Of a DNA stretch of 37,072 nt, positions 1 through 7,663 are shown piece after piece. The notes below the pieces were generated by a model, which saw only the letters and a program-made list of their open reading frames with translations, had not been told where the DNA came from and did no database searches. A program made the translations under genes and the position numbers. The stretch's first letter is position 1, and each line of letters begins with the position of its first letter. The stretch comes from DASQWP01 sp050697555 (GTDB lineage Bacteria > Actinomycetota > Thermoleophilia > Gaiellales > Gaiellaceae), in the NCBI GenBank assembly GCA_050697555.1, contig JBOHAD010000020.1, forward strand, positions 1 to 37,072, given 5' to 3'.

Positions 1-510
1 GCCGGCCACGAAGTCGCCCGCAAGGGCGTCGGGTACGTGCCCCAGCGCGACAACGTCTTCCCGAGCCTGACCGTCGAGGAGAACCTCGAGCTCGGTGCGC
101 TCCCCCGGCCCGGGACGCCGGTCAGGGAACGGATTGCCGGGATCGTCGCCCTCTTCCCGGTGCTCGGAGAGCGGCGCAGGCAGCAGGCCGGCACGCTCTC
201 GGGCGGAGAGCGCCAGATGCTCGCGCTCGGCCGCGCCCTCATGCCCGACCCGGCCGTGCTGCTCCTGGACGAGCCGTCAGCGGGACTCGCTCCCGCCTTC
301 GTCGGCACGATCTTCGAAAAGGTCGGCGAGGTGAACGCGGCCGGCGTGACGATCCTGATGGTGGAGCAGAACGCCCGTCAGGCGCTCGCGCTCTCGACTC
401 GCGGCTACGTGCTCGACGTCGGCCAGAACCGCTTCGAGGGGCGCGGCGAGGACCTGCTCGTCGACCCGCAGGTGGGTCGGCTCTACCTGGGCGGCGGGGG
501 GCGGGTCTAG
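1..510 (+). CDS. livF: LivF-like branched-chain amino acid ABC transporter ATPase (5' truncated)
   Basis: This is the C-terminal 169 residues of an ABC ATPase of the high-affinity branched-chain amino acid importer. It would hydrolyse ATP on the cytoplasmic face to drive uptake. The frame is open from base 1, so the start and Walker A lie outside the window; full LivF is usually about 235 residues. Visible are the Q-loop (VPQRDNVFPSLTVEENL), the signature LSGGERQ, Walker B VLLLDEPSAGLAP, and the sequence ILMVEQNA, where Gln replaces the usual switch His, as is typical of LivF. The GTG at 37 is internal and not the real start. The gene converges on the binding-protein gene, whose stop lies 20 bases further on, so the rest of the transporter must lie to the left. 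The identity is firm; LivF versus a urea-type paralogue (UrtE) is less certain. Confidence 0.9.
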   Translation, partial: AGHEVARKGVGYVPQRDNVFPSLTVEENLELGALPRPGTPVRERIAGIVALFPVLGERRRQQAGTLSGGERQMLALGRALMPDPAVLLLDEPSAGLAPAFVGTIFEKVGEVNAAGVTILMVEQNARQALALSTRGYVLDVGQNRFEGRGEDLLVDPQVGRLYLGGGGRV

Positions 511-529
511 GAGCCCGCGCCCGCCCGCG

Positions 530-1888
530 TCAGGAGCCGTCGCCGAATCCGGCCGCCTCGGCGTCCGTGATCGTGATCTCCTCCGTGGCGACGTCGTACT
601 GGCCGACCACCGTCTGCGTGCCGTCGATGTACTTGTAGATGTCGTAGATCGCCGAGGTCGGATCTCCGACCTCGTCGAAATCGATCGCGCCCGAGATGCC
701 CTCGTAGTCGACGTCTTCGCCGGCGGCGAGCGCTTCGACCGCCTGCGGCAGCTCTTGCCACGTGAACTGGGTGCCGGGCGGCCCGCTGACGGCCGTGAGG
801 CTCTCCGTGATCGCGTCCGGTTCGTTCGATCCCGCATGAAGGGCGGCGAGGAAGCAGAGGACGGTCGCGTCGAAGTTGTTCTGTGCGAACGCTTCGAGCG
901 GCGGGATGCCGGAGGTTCCCTCGTAAAGCTCGAGGAAGGCGTCCCAGGACTCGCTCTGCGGCACGCCCGGCCGCGTCCCGACGGCCCCGTCCATCGACTC
1001 GAACGGCACCTCGTCCGGGATCTGCGCCGGCTGCCCTCCGGCCACGTAGAGGTCCTCGCCGTTGAAGTTCCCGGCGCGCAGCAGCGCCGCGCCGAGCTTC
1101 GCGTAGGTCGCCGGGAAGTCGAGGATGAAGTAAGCGTCGGCATCGCCGCTCACGATCTCCTGGGCCTCCGAGTCGAGCGAGGGCGCCTCCGGGTCGTAGA
1201 GGAGCGGACCCTGCACCGTACCGCCCAGCTCCACCCAGGCAGGTTCGAAGACGCTCATGAAGCCCTCGCCGAACGCGTCGTTGCGGGCGGCGAGCGAGAG
1301 CGTCGTGTCGGTGCCGAGATCCGCGGCGATCACGCTGGCGACCGCGGGCCCCTGCAGCGCGTCGCTCGGGAAGAGCCGGAAGACGAGCCCCTCGTCCTCG
1401 AGCTCGGAGATCTCGATGCTCGACGCGGAGGTCGCAACATTCGGGACGCCCTCGGGGACCGTGACGGCCTCTGCGACGGCGATCGCCGATGACGACGTGA
1501 GGGGCCCGGTGATGCAGCTCGCGTCGCCGGCCACGAGTCGCCGCGCCGCCGAGACCGCGCCCTGCGGGGTCGTCTCGTCGTCGGCGTGCTCGAGCGTGAC
1601 GGTCACTCCGACTCCCGCCTCCTCGAGCGCCCGGTCGATCTCGGCCTTCGCCAGGTCGGCGGCGGCCTGGTGCGAGGGTCCGAAGACGTTCTCGGCGCCG
1701 GTGAGGGAGACGATGTCGCCGATCACGAGCTCGAAGTCAAGCGCTTGCGGCTCGCCGTCTTCGCCCGCGGGCTGCTCGGCGCCGTCGTCGTCGCCGCCAC
1801 ACGCGGCGAGTACGAGCGCGGCTGCGAGAAGCAGGAGGAGCGCCGCCTTCCGGAGTGTCCACCGTCTCCAGCCGTTGCGGAACGCCAA
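530..1888 (-). CDS. livJ: Branched-chain amino acid ABC transporter substrate-binding lipoprotein
   Basis: This 452-residue periplasmic-binding-protein type 1 (Peripla_BP_6) lipoprotein should capture Leu/Ile/Val or a related ligand for the Liv transporter. The N-terminus is basic (RNGWRRWTLRK), then a hydrophobic stretch ending in the lipobox VLAAC with the lipidated Cys at about residue 30, followed by an acidic linker. The mature domain opens with FELVIGDIVSLTGAENVFGP, the usual start of the family. I chose the TTG at 1888 because AGGGAGG lies five bases upstream and the signal peptide then has normal length. The same frame stays open to 2101, but that extension has no signal-peptide sense. 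It is divergent from the adenine deaminase region and convergent with livF. The actual ligand cannot be read from sequence. Confidence 0.88.
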   Translation of the reverse strand: MAFRNGWRRWTLRKAALLLLLAAALVLAACGGDDDGAEQPAGEDGEPQALDFELVIGDIVSLTGAENVFGPSHQAAADLAKAEIDRALEEAGVGVTVTLEHADDETTPQGAVSAARRLVAGDASCITGPLTSSSAIAVAEAVTVPEGVPNVATSASSIEISELEDEGLVFRLFPSDALQGPAVASVIAADLGTDTTLSLAARNDAFGEGFMSVFEPAWVELGGTVQGPLLYDPEAPSLDSEAQEIVSGDADAYFILDFPATYAKLGAALLRAGNFNGEDLYVAGGQPAQIPDEVPFESMDGAVGTRPGVPQSESWDAFLELYEGTSGIPPLEAFAQNNFDATVLCFLAALHAGSNEPDAITESLTAVSGPPGTQFTWQELPQAVEALAAGEDVDYEGISGAIDFDEVGDPTSAIYDIYKYIDGTQTVVGQYDVATEEITITDAEAAGFGDGS

Positions 1889-1918
1889 GTCAACCTCCCT
1901 GACGGTACGTGCGAGGAA

Positions 1919-1938
1919 GCGACCCTTTCCCGGGTCGC
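1919..1938 (-). promoter_or_regulatory. Hairpin in the leader of the binding-protein gene
   Basis: Perfect 7-bp arms GCGACCC and GGGTCGC around a six-base loop sit about 30 bases upstream of the TTG start of the binding lipoprotein. Any transcript from further upstream would carry this stem just before the ribosome binding site, so it could modulate translation or be an operator. No function is shown. Confidence 0.35.
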
Positions 1939-2215
1939 GAGGGCAGGCGACGTTAGCATCTGTCGCCGACACGTTCAACGGGTTCCGGCCCCGGGGCGGC
2001 GGCTCCACGAGCCCAGCCGGCGGAAGGCCGTGGCGCTCCGGATGAGGTAGGGTGGTCCTCACTGGCCCTACCCTCAGAATCTGGCCCAGAGCCCGCAACA
2101 CACCGACGCGCCGTGGCGCGCGAGGCGAGGAGCTCTCAGGCGAACGGATTTCGACTGTAGGGCCAGCCCTTTGCGTAAACGAGCCGCTCGCGCTGGCCGC
2201 GCCGAACGGGGCTTT
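1939..2215. other. Intergenic region upstream of the binding-protein gene
   Basis: I see no convincing gene in these 277 bases. They probably hold the promoter of the lipoprotein gene, reading leftward, and the 3' end region of the small gene that starts at 2431. The one clear structure is an inverted repeat with 7-bp arms GGTAGGG (2046-2052) and CCCTACC (2066-2072) around 13 bases, which could be a dimeric repressor site. The remaining ORFs here are shadows. Confidence 0.4.
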
Positions 2216-2431
2216 CTAGGAGACGACGTCGACCGGGGCGCTCTCGTGGAGCGCCTGCCACACCCGCAGGAGCAGGTCGAGCTCCAGGCGCGCCCGCTCC
2301 TCGTCGAGCTCCGCCGGCAGGCCGACCTCGATCACGGCCGCGACGTGCTCCGCCGTGCACTCGCGCCGGCGCAGGAACTCGACGAGCTCCTCGGCGAGCG
2401 CGGGTTCGCTCAGCTCGAGGCGAGCCGTCAT
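2216..2431 (-). CDS. Small hypothetical acidic/leucine-rich protein
   Basis: This 71-residue ORF reads away from the adenine deaminase gene. It begins MTARLELSEPALAEELVEFL and is rich in Ala, Leu and Glu, with a predicted mainly helical character. The ATG at 2431 is chosen because GGGA lies six bases upstream; an in-frame ATG at 2437 is an alternative, and the open frame reaches 2503. Amino acid use looks natural (evenly spaced Leu and Glu, one Cys). I recognise no family. It is not expected to be exported, since it lacks a hydrophobic N-terminus. The stop lies 327 bases upstream of the lipoprotein start, so the two could share a leftward transcript. Confidence 0.5.
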   Translation of the reverse strand: MTARLELSEPALAEELVEFLRRRECTAEHVAAVIEVGLPAELDEERARLELDLLLRVWQALHESAPVDVVS

Positions 2432-2552
2432 CCGCATTCCCGGAGCGAAGCGTCCCGTTTTCTCCCCTTTGGCCGCAGTTGGGCTTCGCTGCCCTGCTCT
2501 CACTGTGAGGGAGCGCGCGGCGCTGTCAACTCCCGCCCGTTATCGTCGGCGC

Positions 2553-4247
2553 ATGCCGGACCTGGCACGGAGGCTGTCGGTGGCGCGCGGCGACGAGCTC
2601 GCCGACCTCGTCGTCGAGGGCGGCAAGGTCTTCTCCGTCTTCACGCGCGAGTGGCTCGAGACCGACATCGCAATCGCGGACGGCTTCGTCGCCGGCCTGG
2701 GCGACTATGCTGGCCGCGAGGTGCTCCACGCGGGCGGCAAGTACGTCGTCCCGGGCTTCATCGATGCGCACATGCACCTGGAGTCCTCGAAGCTGCTCGT
2801 GGACGAGTTCGCGCGGCTCGTCCTCCCCTTCGGGACGACGGCGGTCGTGGCCGACCCGCACGAGATCGCCAACGTCCTCGGGACGGACGGCGTCCACTGG
2901 CTCGCCGACCTCTGCGCCGGCCTGCCGCTCGACGTCTTCTTCATGGCCTCCTCCTGCGTTCCCGCCTCCCGCTTCGAGTCGCCGCGGCGCACGCTCCTGC
3001 CGGGCGACCTCGAGGGATTGCTTCGCCGCCGCCGGGTGATCGGGCTCGCGGAGATGATGAACTTCCCCGGCGTCATCTCGGGCGACGCGGCGGAGCTGGC
3101 CAAGCTCGACCTCCAGCACGCGACGCACGTGGACGGGCACGCGCCCGGCGTGCTCGGGAAGGAGCTCCAGGCCTACGCGGCGGCCGGGATCCGCTCCGAC
3201 CACGAGGCGTTCACGATCGAGGAGGGCCGCCAGCGCCTGCGCGCGGGCATGTGGCTCCTGATCCGGGAGGCCTCGGCGGCGCGCAACCTGGAGGCGCTCA
3301 TCCCGCTCGTGGGGGAGTTCGGCCCGGGGCGGATGGCCTTCTGCACGGACGACCGGGAGCCGGAGCACATCGCCGCGGACGGGCACGTGAACTCGATGGT
3401 GCGGCAGGCGGTGGCCACGGGCGTCGCCCCGGAGGACGCGCTCGTCATGGGCTCCTTCAACGCGGCGCAGTGGCACGGCCTGCGGGAGCTGGGTGCGGTG
3501 GCACCGGGGTACCAGGCCGATCTGCTCCTCCTGCCGGACCTCGAGCGCTTCGAGCCGGAGACCGTGCTGAAGCGAGGGAGGCCGGTGGAGGAGATCGCCA
3601 AGCCCGCGGTGCCGGAGTGGGTTAAGCACACGGTGCGCATCCAGCCGGTGGCCTCGAACGAGTTCCAGGTCCCGTGGGAGAGCGGCCGGGCGCGCGTGAT
3701 CGGGATCGTCGAGGGCCAGATCGTGACGGAGGCGCTCGAGGAGGAGCCGCTGGTGGAGGAGGGCCTCGCCGTCGCGGATCCGTCGCGCGACCTGGCCAAG
3801 ATCGCCGTCATCGAGCGCCACCTGGGCACGGGTCGCGTCGGGCTCGGCTTCGTGCGCGGCTTCGAGCTCGGCCGGGGCGCCCTCGCCTCGACGGTCGCCC
3901 ACGACGCGCACAACATCGTCGTCGTGGGCGTGGACGACGGGGACATGGCGCGCGCTGTGCAGCGTCTCGCGGAGATGGGCGGGGGCATGGTCGTGATCGC
4001 CGACCGCGGCGTGCAGGCGGAGCTGCCGCTGCCGGTGGCGGGGCTCCTCTCGGACGAGCCGGTGGATCAGGTCGTCGAGCAGAGCCGAGCGTGCGTCGCG
4101 GCGGCGCGGGAGCTCGGCTGCCGGCTCCAGTCGCCCTTCCAGTCCATGGCGTTCCTGGCCCTGTCGGTGATCCCGAAGCTGAAGATCACGGACAAGGGCC
4201 TCGTGGACGTCGACCGGTTCGAGCTGGTGCCGCTCCGGGCAAACTGA
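2553..4247 (+). CDS. ade: Adenine deaminase (AdeC family)
   Basis: This 564-residue cytosolic amidohydrolase converts adenine to hypoxanthine and ammonia in purine salvage (EC 3.5.4.2). The metal-binding signature GFIDAHMHLESS lies at about residues 69-80 with His73 and His75. A further His is in SDHEAFTIEEG and the Asp motif in FCTDDREPEH, completing the amidohydrolase barrel. The C-terminal adenine deaminase domain carries GLGFVRGFELGRGALAST and AHDAHNIVVVGVDD. Length fits the family (about 560-600). The ATG at 2553 gives the normal N-terminus; the open frame continues upstream to 2355 without family character. The next gene starts five bases after the stop, suggesting co-transcription. Nothing looks broken. 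Confidence 0.95.
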   Translation: MPDLARRLSVARGDELADLVVEGGKVFSVFTREWLETDIAIADGFVAGLGDYAGREVLHAGGKYVVPGFIDAHMHLESSKLLVDEFARLVLPFGTTAVVADPHEIANVLGTDGVHWLADLCAGLPLDVFFMASSCVPASRFESPRRTLLPGDLEGLLRRRRVIGLAEMMNFPGVISGDAAELAKLDLQHATHVDGHAPGVLGKELQAYAAAGIRSDHEAFTIEEGRQRLRAGMWLLIREASAARNLEALIPLVGEFGPGRMAFCTDDREPEHIAADGHVNSMVRQAVATGVAPEDALVMGSFNAAQWHGLRELGAVAPGYQADLLLLPDLERFEPETVLKRGRPVEEIAKPAVPEWVKHTVRIQPVASNEFQVPWESGRARVIGIVEGQIVTEALEEEPLVEEGLAVADPSRDLAKIAVIERHLGTGRVGLGFVRGFELGRGALASTVAHDAHNIVVVGVDDGDMARAVQRLAEMGGGMVVIADRGVQAELPLPVAGLLSDEPVDQVVEQSRACVAAARELGCRLQSPFQSMAFLALSVIPKLKITDKGLVDVDRFELVPLRAN

Positions 4248-4252
4248 GGCCG

Positions 4253-4669
4253 ATGCGGAAGGAGCTCAAGGAGGCGAGGAAAGCGCTCGCGAAGGGGCGT
4301 GCGGACGAGTCGCTCGTCCACCTCTGGAACGTGCTCGAGCCCGCGCGCCTGGCCGGCGACCGGCGGGAGCTCGGCGCGATCGCGCAGCTGGCGACGGAGA
4401 TCCGCGAGCACGGCGAGTCGGTCGAGCAGCGCGAGGCCGAACGCCTCCTCCAGGAGGTGCGCGAGACGGCGGCGGGCGAGGGCCAGCCGGAGGCCGTCGT
4501 CTCCGTCCCGGGCAGCGGCAACGGCGGCGGCTACGTGACCGAGGGAGAGGCCGCGGAGGAGGTCGAGGGCGAGCAGACGCGCGGCGGGCTCGCCCGCTTC
4601 ATCCTGCCGGCCATCTTCCTCGTCATCGTGATCGTGAACGTCATCGCCGGCTTGACCGGCGAGGACTAG
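4253..4669 (+). CDS. Hypothetical protein with C-terminal membrane anchor
   Basis: This 138-residue protein begins MRKELKEARKALAKGRADES and has a charged helical N-terminal half resembling a short TPR-like hairpin (HLWNVLEPARLAGDRRELGAIAQLATEI). An acidic, Gly-rich linker follows, and a single C-terminal hydrophobic segment of about 17 residues (ARFILPAIFLVIVIVNVIAG) sits just before the end. The topology suggests a tail-anchored cytoplasmic protein. It starts five bases after the adenine deaminase stop and is probably in the same transcript. Its stop overlaps the stop of the convergent gene on the other strand, which shares the TAG/CTA bases. I do not recognise a named family, and the TPR-like reading is only by eye. 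Confidence 0.7.
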   Translation: MRKELKEARKALAKGRADESLVHLWNVLEPARLAGDRRELGAIAQLATEIREHGESVEQREAERLLQEVRETAAGEGQPEAVVSVPGSGNGGGYVTEGEAAEEVEGEQTRGGLARFILPAIFLVIVIVNVIAGLTGED

Positions 4670-4866
4670 AGAAGACCGAAGAGGCGGCGCCGGCGCGGCG
4701 GCTGCTCAGCCTCCTCTTGCGCGGCACGCCTCTTCGCCTCGAGCTCCTCCTCGCCCTTCTTCGCCCGTTCGTAGAGCCGCCGCGAGCGCTCGTTTTCGCC
4801 GGCCTTCCACTCGGCCCATTCCTCGGCCGTCATCCAGGGTGGGTGCCAGTCCCGCTTACGACTCAT
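4666..4866 (-). CDS. Small highly charged hypothetical protein
   Basis: This 66-residue protein starts MSRKRDWHPPWMTAEEWAEW, continues as a charged helix rich in Glu, Lys and Arg, and ends in a basic cluster followed by RRRRLFGLL. No family is recognised. Its ATG overlaps the end of the upstream gene by 11 bases, so the two are translationally coupled. Its stop is shared with the convergent gene on the other strand. A decayed second copy with the same C-terminal RRRRL.GLL ending lies at 5921-6060, which supports this as a real coding sequence and not a chance ORF. Confidence 0.7.
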   Translation of the reverse strand: MSRKRDWHPPWMTAEEWAEWKAGENERSRRLYERAKKGEEELEAKRRAAQEEAEQPPRRRRLFGLL

Positions 4867-5005
4867 CGTCGTCCTCCTCCGCGGTGAGGATAGCGAGGAT
4901 GTCGAGGGTCCACGCCTTGATGTCGGACAGCGCTTCGATGATCTCGATCACCTCGTCGTGCTCGATCGGGAGCTCCGGGAGAGGCTGCGACCGGCGCCAG
5001 AACAC
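4856..5005 (-). CDS. Small hypothetical protein coupled to the charged protein
   Basis: This is a protein of about 49 residues with the core VIEIIEALSDIKAWTLDILAIL and an acidic tail AEEDDDES. I chose the GTG at 5005 because AGGA lies seven bases upstream; the open frame reaches 5107 but would then overlap the divergent SEC-C gene. The stop lies inside the start of the next gene, so they form a coupled pair. The core is conserved in a second, broken copy at 6100-6152, including 28 identical bases (4911-4938 and 6125-6152). That copy has TGA in place of the Trp codon. Amphipathic helices are likely. No known family is recognised. Confidence 0.6.
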   Translation of the reverse strand: MFWRRSQPLPELPIEHDEVIEIIEALSDIKAWTLDILAILTAEEDDDES

Positions 5006-5088
5006 AGGTCGATCCTGACTTCGCAACGACTCCCTCACAAGACGGCCAAACCGGCCGCGTCCGGCCGGCCGTCTACCCTCCGGCGAGC

Positions 5089-5919
5089 GTGAGCGTCGCC
5101 GCTCCAACCGTCCCCCGCAACCGTCCCTGCCCCTGCGGCTCCGGGCGCAAGCACAAGCTCTGCTGCGGGACGACGCGGACGGAGGAGCGCGAGCATCAGC
5201 ATCGCCAGGAGGCGCTGACCGCGGCGGCCCACTTTGCGGTGGCCGTCCCCCTCGCCCGCCCCACGACGGCCGAGTTCGACGCCTGGGCCGACCGTGTCGC
5301 CCGGTCCGGCGGTGCGGTCGACGAGGAGGAGAATGGACGCCTGCTGGACGAGGGCCGCGATGTCCTCGCCGCCGAGGAGCGTGAGCGCGTCGTCGAGGCG
5401 GTGCGGCGCGCGCTGCCCTCGCTCTGCGATGAGCTCGAGGAGAGCGTCGGCGCCGAGGCGCTCGCGGAGGCGATCCTCATGGGCGCCGTCGTCGCCGGCG
5501 TGAACGAGCGCGTCCGGGCCGGGGACACGCGGTCACTGTGGCTCATCGAGGACGACTCGGCGGAGCGGGGCCCGGCGGAGGTTCTCTCGCTCGGGCTCGA
5601 CCCCGGCGAGCTCTGGAACGCGGCCGAGACTCAACGGCTCGACGATGCCCTCAACGGGCTTCCCTACGACGACTACGACGATGACGATCCCGAGCTCGAC
5701 CGGCTCTGGAACCGCACGGTCGCCGCAATGGCGAAGCGGATGGCGACTCCGGCACACCAACGCCGCCTCCAGCGGCTCGTCGGCTACCTGCGCGCCCGGC
5801 TCCCGATCGAGGGCTATCCCAAGACGTCCGGGGCCCTGATGGTGGCCTGCGAGATCTTCGAGCGGGACAAGACTGTGCGCGCGCGGACCGCCGCACTCCT
5901 CCTCGCCGACACGCTCTGA
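5089..5919 (+). CDS. SEC-C motif protein
   Basis: This 276-residue protein has an N-terminal SEC-C zinc-binding motif, CPCGSGRKHKLCCG, at about residues 14-27. The rest is a helical acidic domain with a run of aspartates (DDYDDDDPELDRLW). SEC-C motifs bind one zinc through CxC and CC and occur at the end of SecA and in many proteins of unknown role, where they mediate protein or nucleic-acid contacts. Here the motif is at the start, so this is not SecA. The GTG at 5089 gives MSVAAPTVPRNRPCPCGSG. It lies between a coupled pair of small genes and a decayed copy of that pair, both on the opposite strand, suggesting that the three-gene block was rearranged by duplication. The specific function is unknown. 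Confidence 0.8.
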   Translation: MSVAAPTVPRNRPCPCGSGRKHKLCCGTTRTEEREHQHRQEALTAAAHFAVAVPLARPTTAEFDAWADRVARSGGAVDEEENGRLLDEGRDVLAAEERERVVEAVRRALPSLCDELEESVGAEALAEAILMGAVVAGVNERVRAGDTRSLWLIEDDSAERGPAEVLSLGLDPGELWNAAETQRLDDALNGLPYDDYDDDDPELDRLWNRTVAAMAKRMATPAHQRRLQRLVGYLRARLPIEGYPKTSGALMVACEIFERDKTVRARTAALLLADTL

Positions 5920-5920
5920 G

Positions 5921-6152
5921 CTAGAGGAGGCCGAGAAGCCGGCGCCGGCGCGGCCGCTCCGTCTCGGCCTTGCGCTTCGCTTCGTGATCGGCCTTCATTC
6001 GCTCGACGCGCTCACGGAACTGGCGAGCGCTCTCCTCGCGCTCTGCCTTCCGCCGCGCGTTCCTGAGGGCTCGGCTGCCTCGCTATCGCCTTCTCCTTCG
6101 AGGATCTTCAGAATGTCGTGCGTTCACGCCTTGATGTCGGACAGCGCTTCGA
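5921..6152 (-). pseudogene. Decayed duplicate of the 4666-5005 two-gene cassette
   Basis: Read on the minus strand, 6125-6152 repeats 28 bases of the small gene at 4911-4938 exactly (EALSDIKA), then reaches TGA where the intact copy has a Trp codon (TGG). The following residues still resemble it (THDILKILEGEGDSE). The lower part, in another frame, encodes a helix with RRKAEREESARQFRERVERM, then EAKRKAETE and the ending RRRRLLGLL at the stop 5921-5923. This mirrors the 66-residue charged protein that ends RRRRLFGLL. An in-frame TAG and the lack of a good start before the helix indicate decay. I infer a duplication followed by loss of one copy. Confidence 0.7.
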
Positions 6153-6258
6153 AAGGCCTGTCCTCAGCGGCGGCGGCTCGGGCGGGACGCCACGTGGGCG
6201 CGTTCGTCGATCCGCTGCCTGCGAGTATGTGCCGACCGATGGCGAAGGGAGGAATGCG

Positions 6259-6624
6259 ATGGCGAGTGACCTGACGGTGAAGCTCGAGGATCGGCCGGGA
6301 ACACTGGCCGCTGCCTGCGAGGCGCTCGGAAAGGACGGGATCAACATCGAGGGCTGCTGCGCCTACCCAGGCGACGGCGGACTCATGCACGTTCTCGTCG
6401 AGGACGCGGCCGCCGCGCGGAGCGCGCTCGAGGGCGAGGGCTTTGTCGTGAGCAACGAGCGGGACGTGCTCGTCGTCGAGCTCGAGGACCGTCCCGGCGC
6501 CGCAGGCGACACCCTCCGCCGCATTGCGGCAGTCGGCGTCAACCTCGACCTGGCCTATATGGCCACGCGCACGCGCCTGGTGGTGGGCGCGGACGACCTG
6601 GACCAGGCGCGCGCCGCCGTCTGA
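6259..6624 (+). CDS. Tandem ACT-domain protein
   Basis: This 121-residue protein is almost entirely two ACT domains. The first begins LTVKLEDRPGTLAAACEALG, with INIEGCC following. The second is VLVVELEDRPGAAGDTLRRI, with VNLDLAYMAT following. ACT domains bind amino acids at dimer interfaces and regulate enzymes of amino-acid metabolism; stand-alone pairs like this are thought to be sensors or regulators. AAGGGAGGA lies six bases before the ATG at 6259, which decides the start; the open frame runs back to 6118 but lacks family character. There is no catalytic domain. Which ligand it binds cannot be told. Confidence 0.88.
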   Translation: MASDLTVKLEDRPGTLAAACEALGKDGINIEGCCAYPGDGGLMHVLVEDAAAARSALEGEGFVVSNERDVLVVELEDRPGAAGDTLRRIAAVGVNLDLAYMATRTRLVVGADDLDQARAAV

Positions 6625-6632
6625 ACGCCCGC

Positions 6633-7559
6633 TCAGCGCCGCCTGCTCGGCCGCGCGATCCGCACCTCGTCTGCCCGGCCGTCGCTCGTGAACGCCGACA
6701 GCTGAACCAGCTCCCCGTCGAGCTCGAGCCCCGATCCGACAACGCCGTCTGCAGCCACGCGCACGTCCTCACCCAGCCCCGGCGAGGGCCCCCGCCGGCG
6801 CGGGGCCGCAGTGACCGCGCCGACGAAGCCCTCCAGTCCGCCCGCCTCGGCGGGCGCGACATCGAGATGCTCGATCGCGTCGAGCAGGTAGCCGTCCAGG
6901 AGCTTGGGGTAGAGGTGCGCGAACGCCTCCGGCCGCGAGACGTAGTCGAGGCAGAGGAGCTCCGGGCCGAGCGCGAGCACGACACCCGCCTGCCCGGGCT
7001 CGAATGGGAAGGCCCCGCGCAGCTCGCCGAGGTCGCGCTCGCGCGAAGCAAACACGTCCGCTTGCGCACCGGTCGGCGAGAAGGTGCCGAGCCGCTCCGA
7101 CTTCGCGCGGACCGCGTCCCAGACCTCGTGCTGGGCGTCGTCCCGCGCGAGCAGGGCCTGCGCCTTGACCCGCCGCAGCTCCGGGTGCGCAGCGTGGCCC
7201 GCCGCCGAGAAGGCGAGGGAGCGCGCGCTCCAGCGTCCCTGCTCGACGCAGGAGACGGGGATGACGGTCTCGCTCCGCGCAGGAACGAGCACGGTGACGT
7301 TGAGGATGCGGTTCTGCTTCGCGCCCACGAGTTCCTCGCCGTCATAGAGGAGCACGGCCGCGTCGAGCGGGTTCCGGACGAGGAGCTCCGGCACCGAGCC
7401 GGCCGCGCTCACCTCGGTGACGCGGAAGCCGAGCGGAAGCGCCTCGTCGAGCGTGACGTAGGCGGCCCGAGGCTGCGAGCGAGGAAAGAGCGGCGCGAGC
7501 ACGATCCCGCGGTGCTCCACGGGCTCGCCGAGCTGGAGAGGTGCTGTGAGAGTCGTCAT
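6633..7559 (-). CDS. ARPP-1 domain protein
   Basis: This 308-residue protein matches the ARPP-1 family (ARG and rhodanese-phosphatase associated), a widespread family of unknown activity. The hallmark block DGEELVGAKQNRILN, then VPARSETVIPVSCVEQGRW, is present at about residues 73-111. A second conserved stretch contains ARDDAQHEVWDAV. There is no signal peptide or membrane segment, so it should be cytoplasmic. The ATG at 7559 gives a natural start MTTLTAPLQLGEPV. It is convergent with the ACT gene and stands alone on its strand. No active site is established for the family, so I assign no reaction. Confidence 0.82.
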   Translation of the reverse strand: MTTLTAPLQLGEPVEHRGIVLAPLFPRSQPRAAYVTLDEALPLGFRVTEVSAAGSVPELLVRNPLDAAVLLYDGEELVGAKQNRILNVTVLVPARSETVIPVSCVEQGRWSARSLAFSAAGHAAHPELRRVKAQALLARDDAQHEVWDAVRAKSERLGTFSPTGAQADVFASRERDLGELRGAFPFEPGQAGVVLALGPELLCLDYVSRPEAFAHLYPKLLDGYLLDAIEHLDVAPAEAGGLEGFVGAVTAAPRRRGPSPGLGEDVRVAADGVVGSGLELDGELVQLSAFTSDGRADEVRIARPSRRR

Positions 7560-7663
7560 GCCTCATAGTCGCGCCGGGCGGCGCGTCCTCTTACGCAGCG
7601 ACTACGTCAACCGGCGTCGCAGCTCCGCCCGCAGCCGGGCGAGCGGGTCGGAGCGGGGAAGCG

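Noticed and set aside
2526..3911. Minus-strand open frame of 461 residues opposite adenine deaminase
   Set aside because: Shadow of a well-defined enzyme; rich in Arg, His and Glu with no family features.
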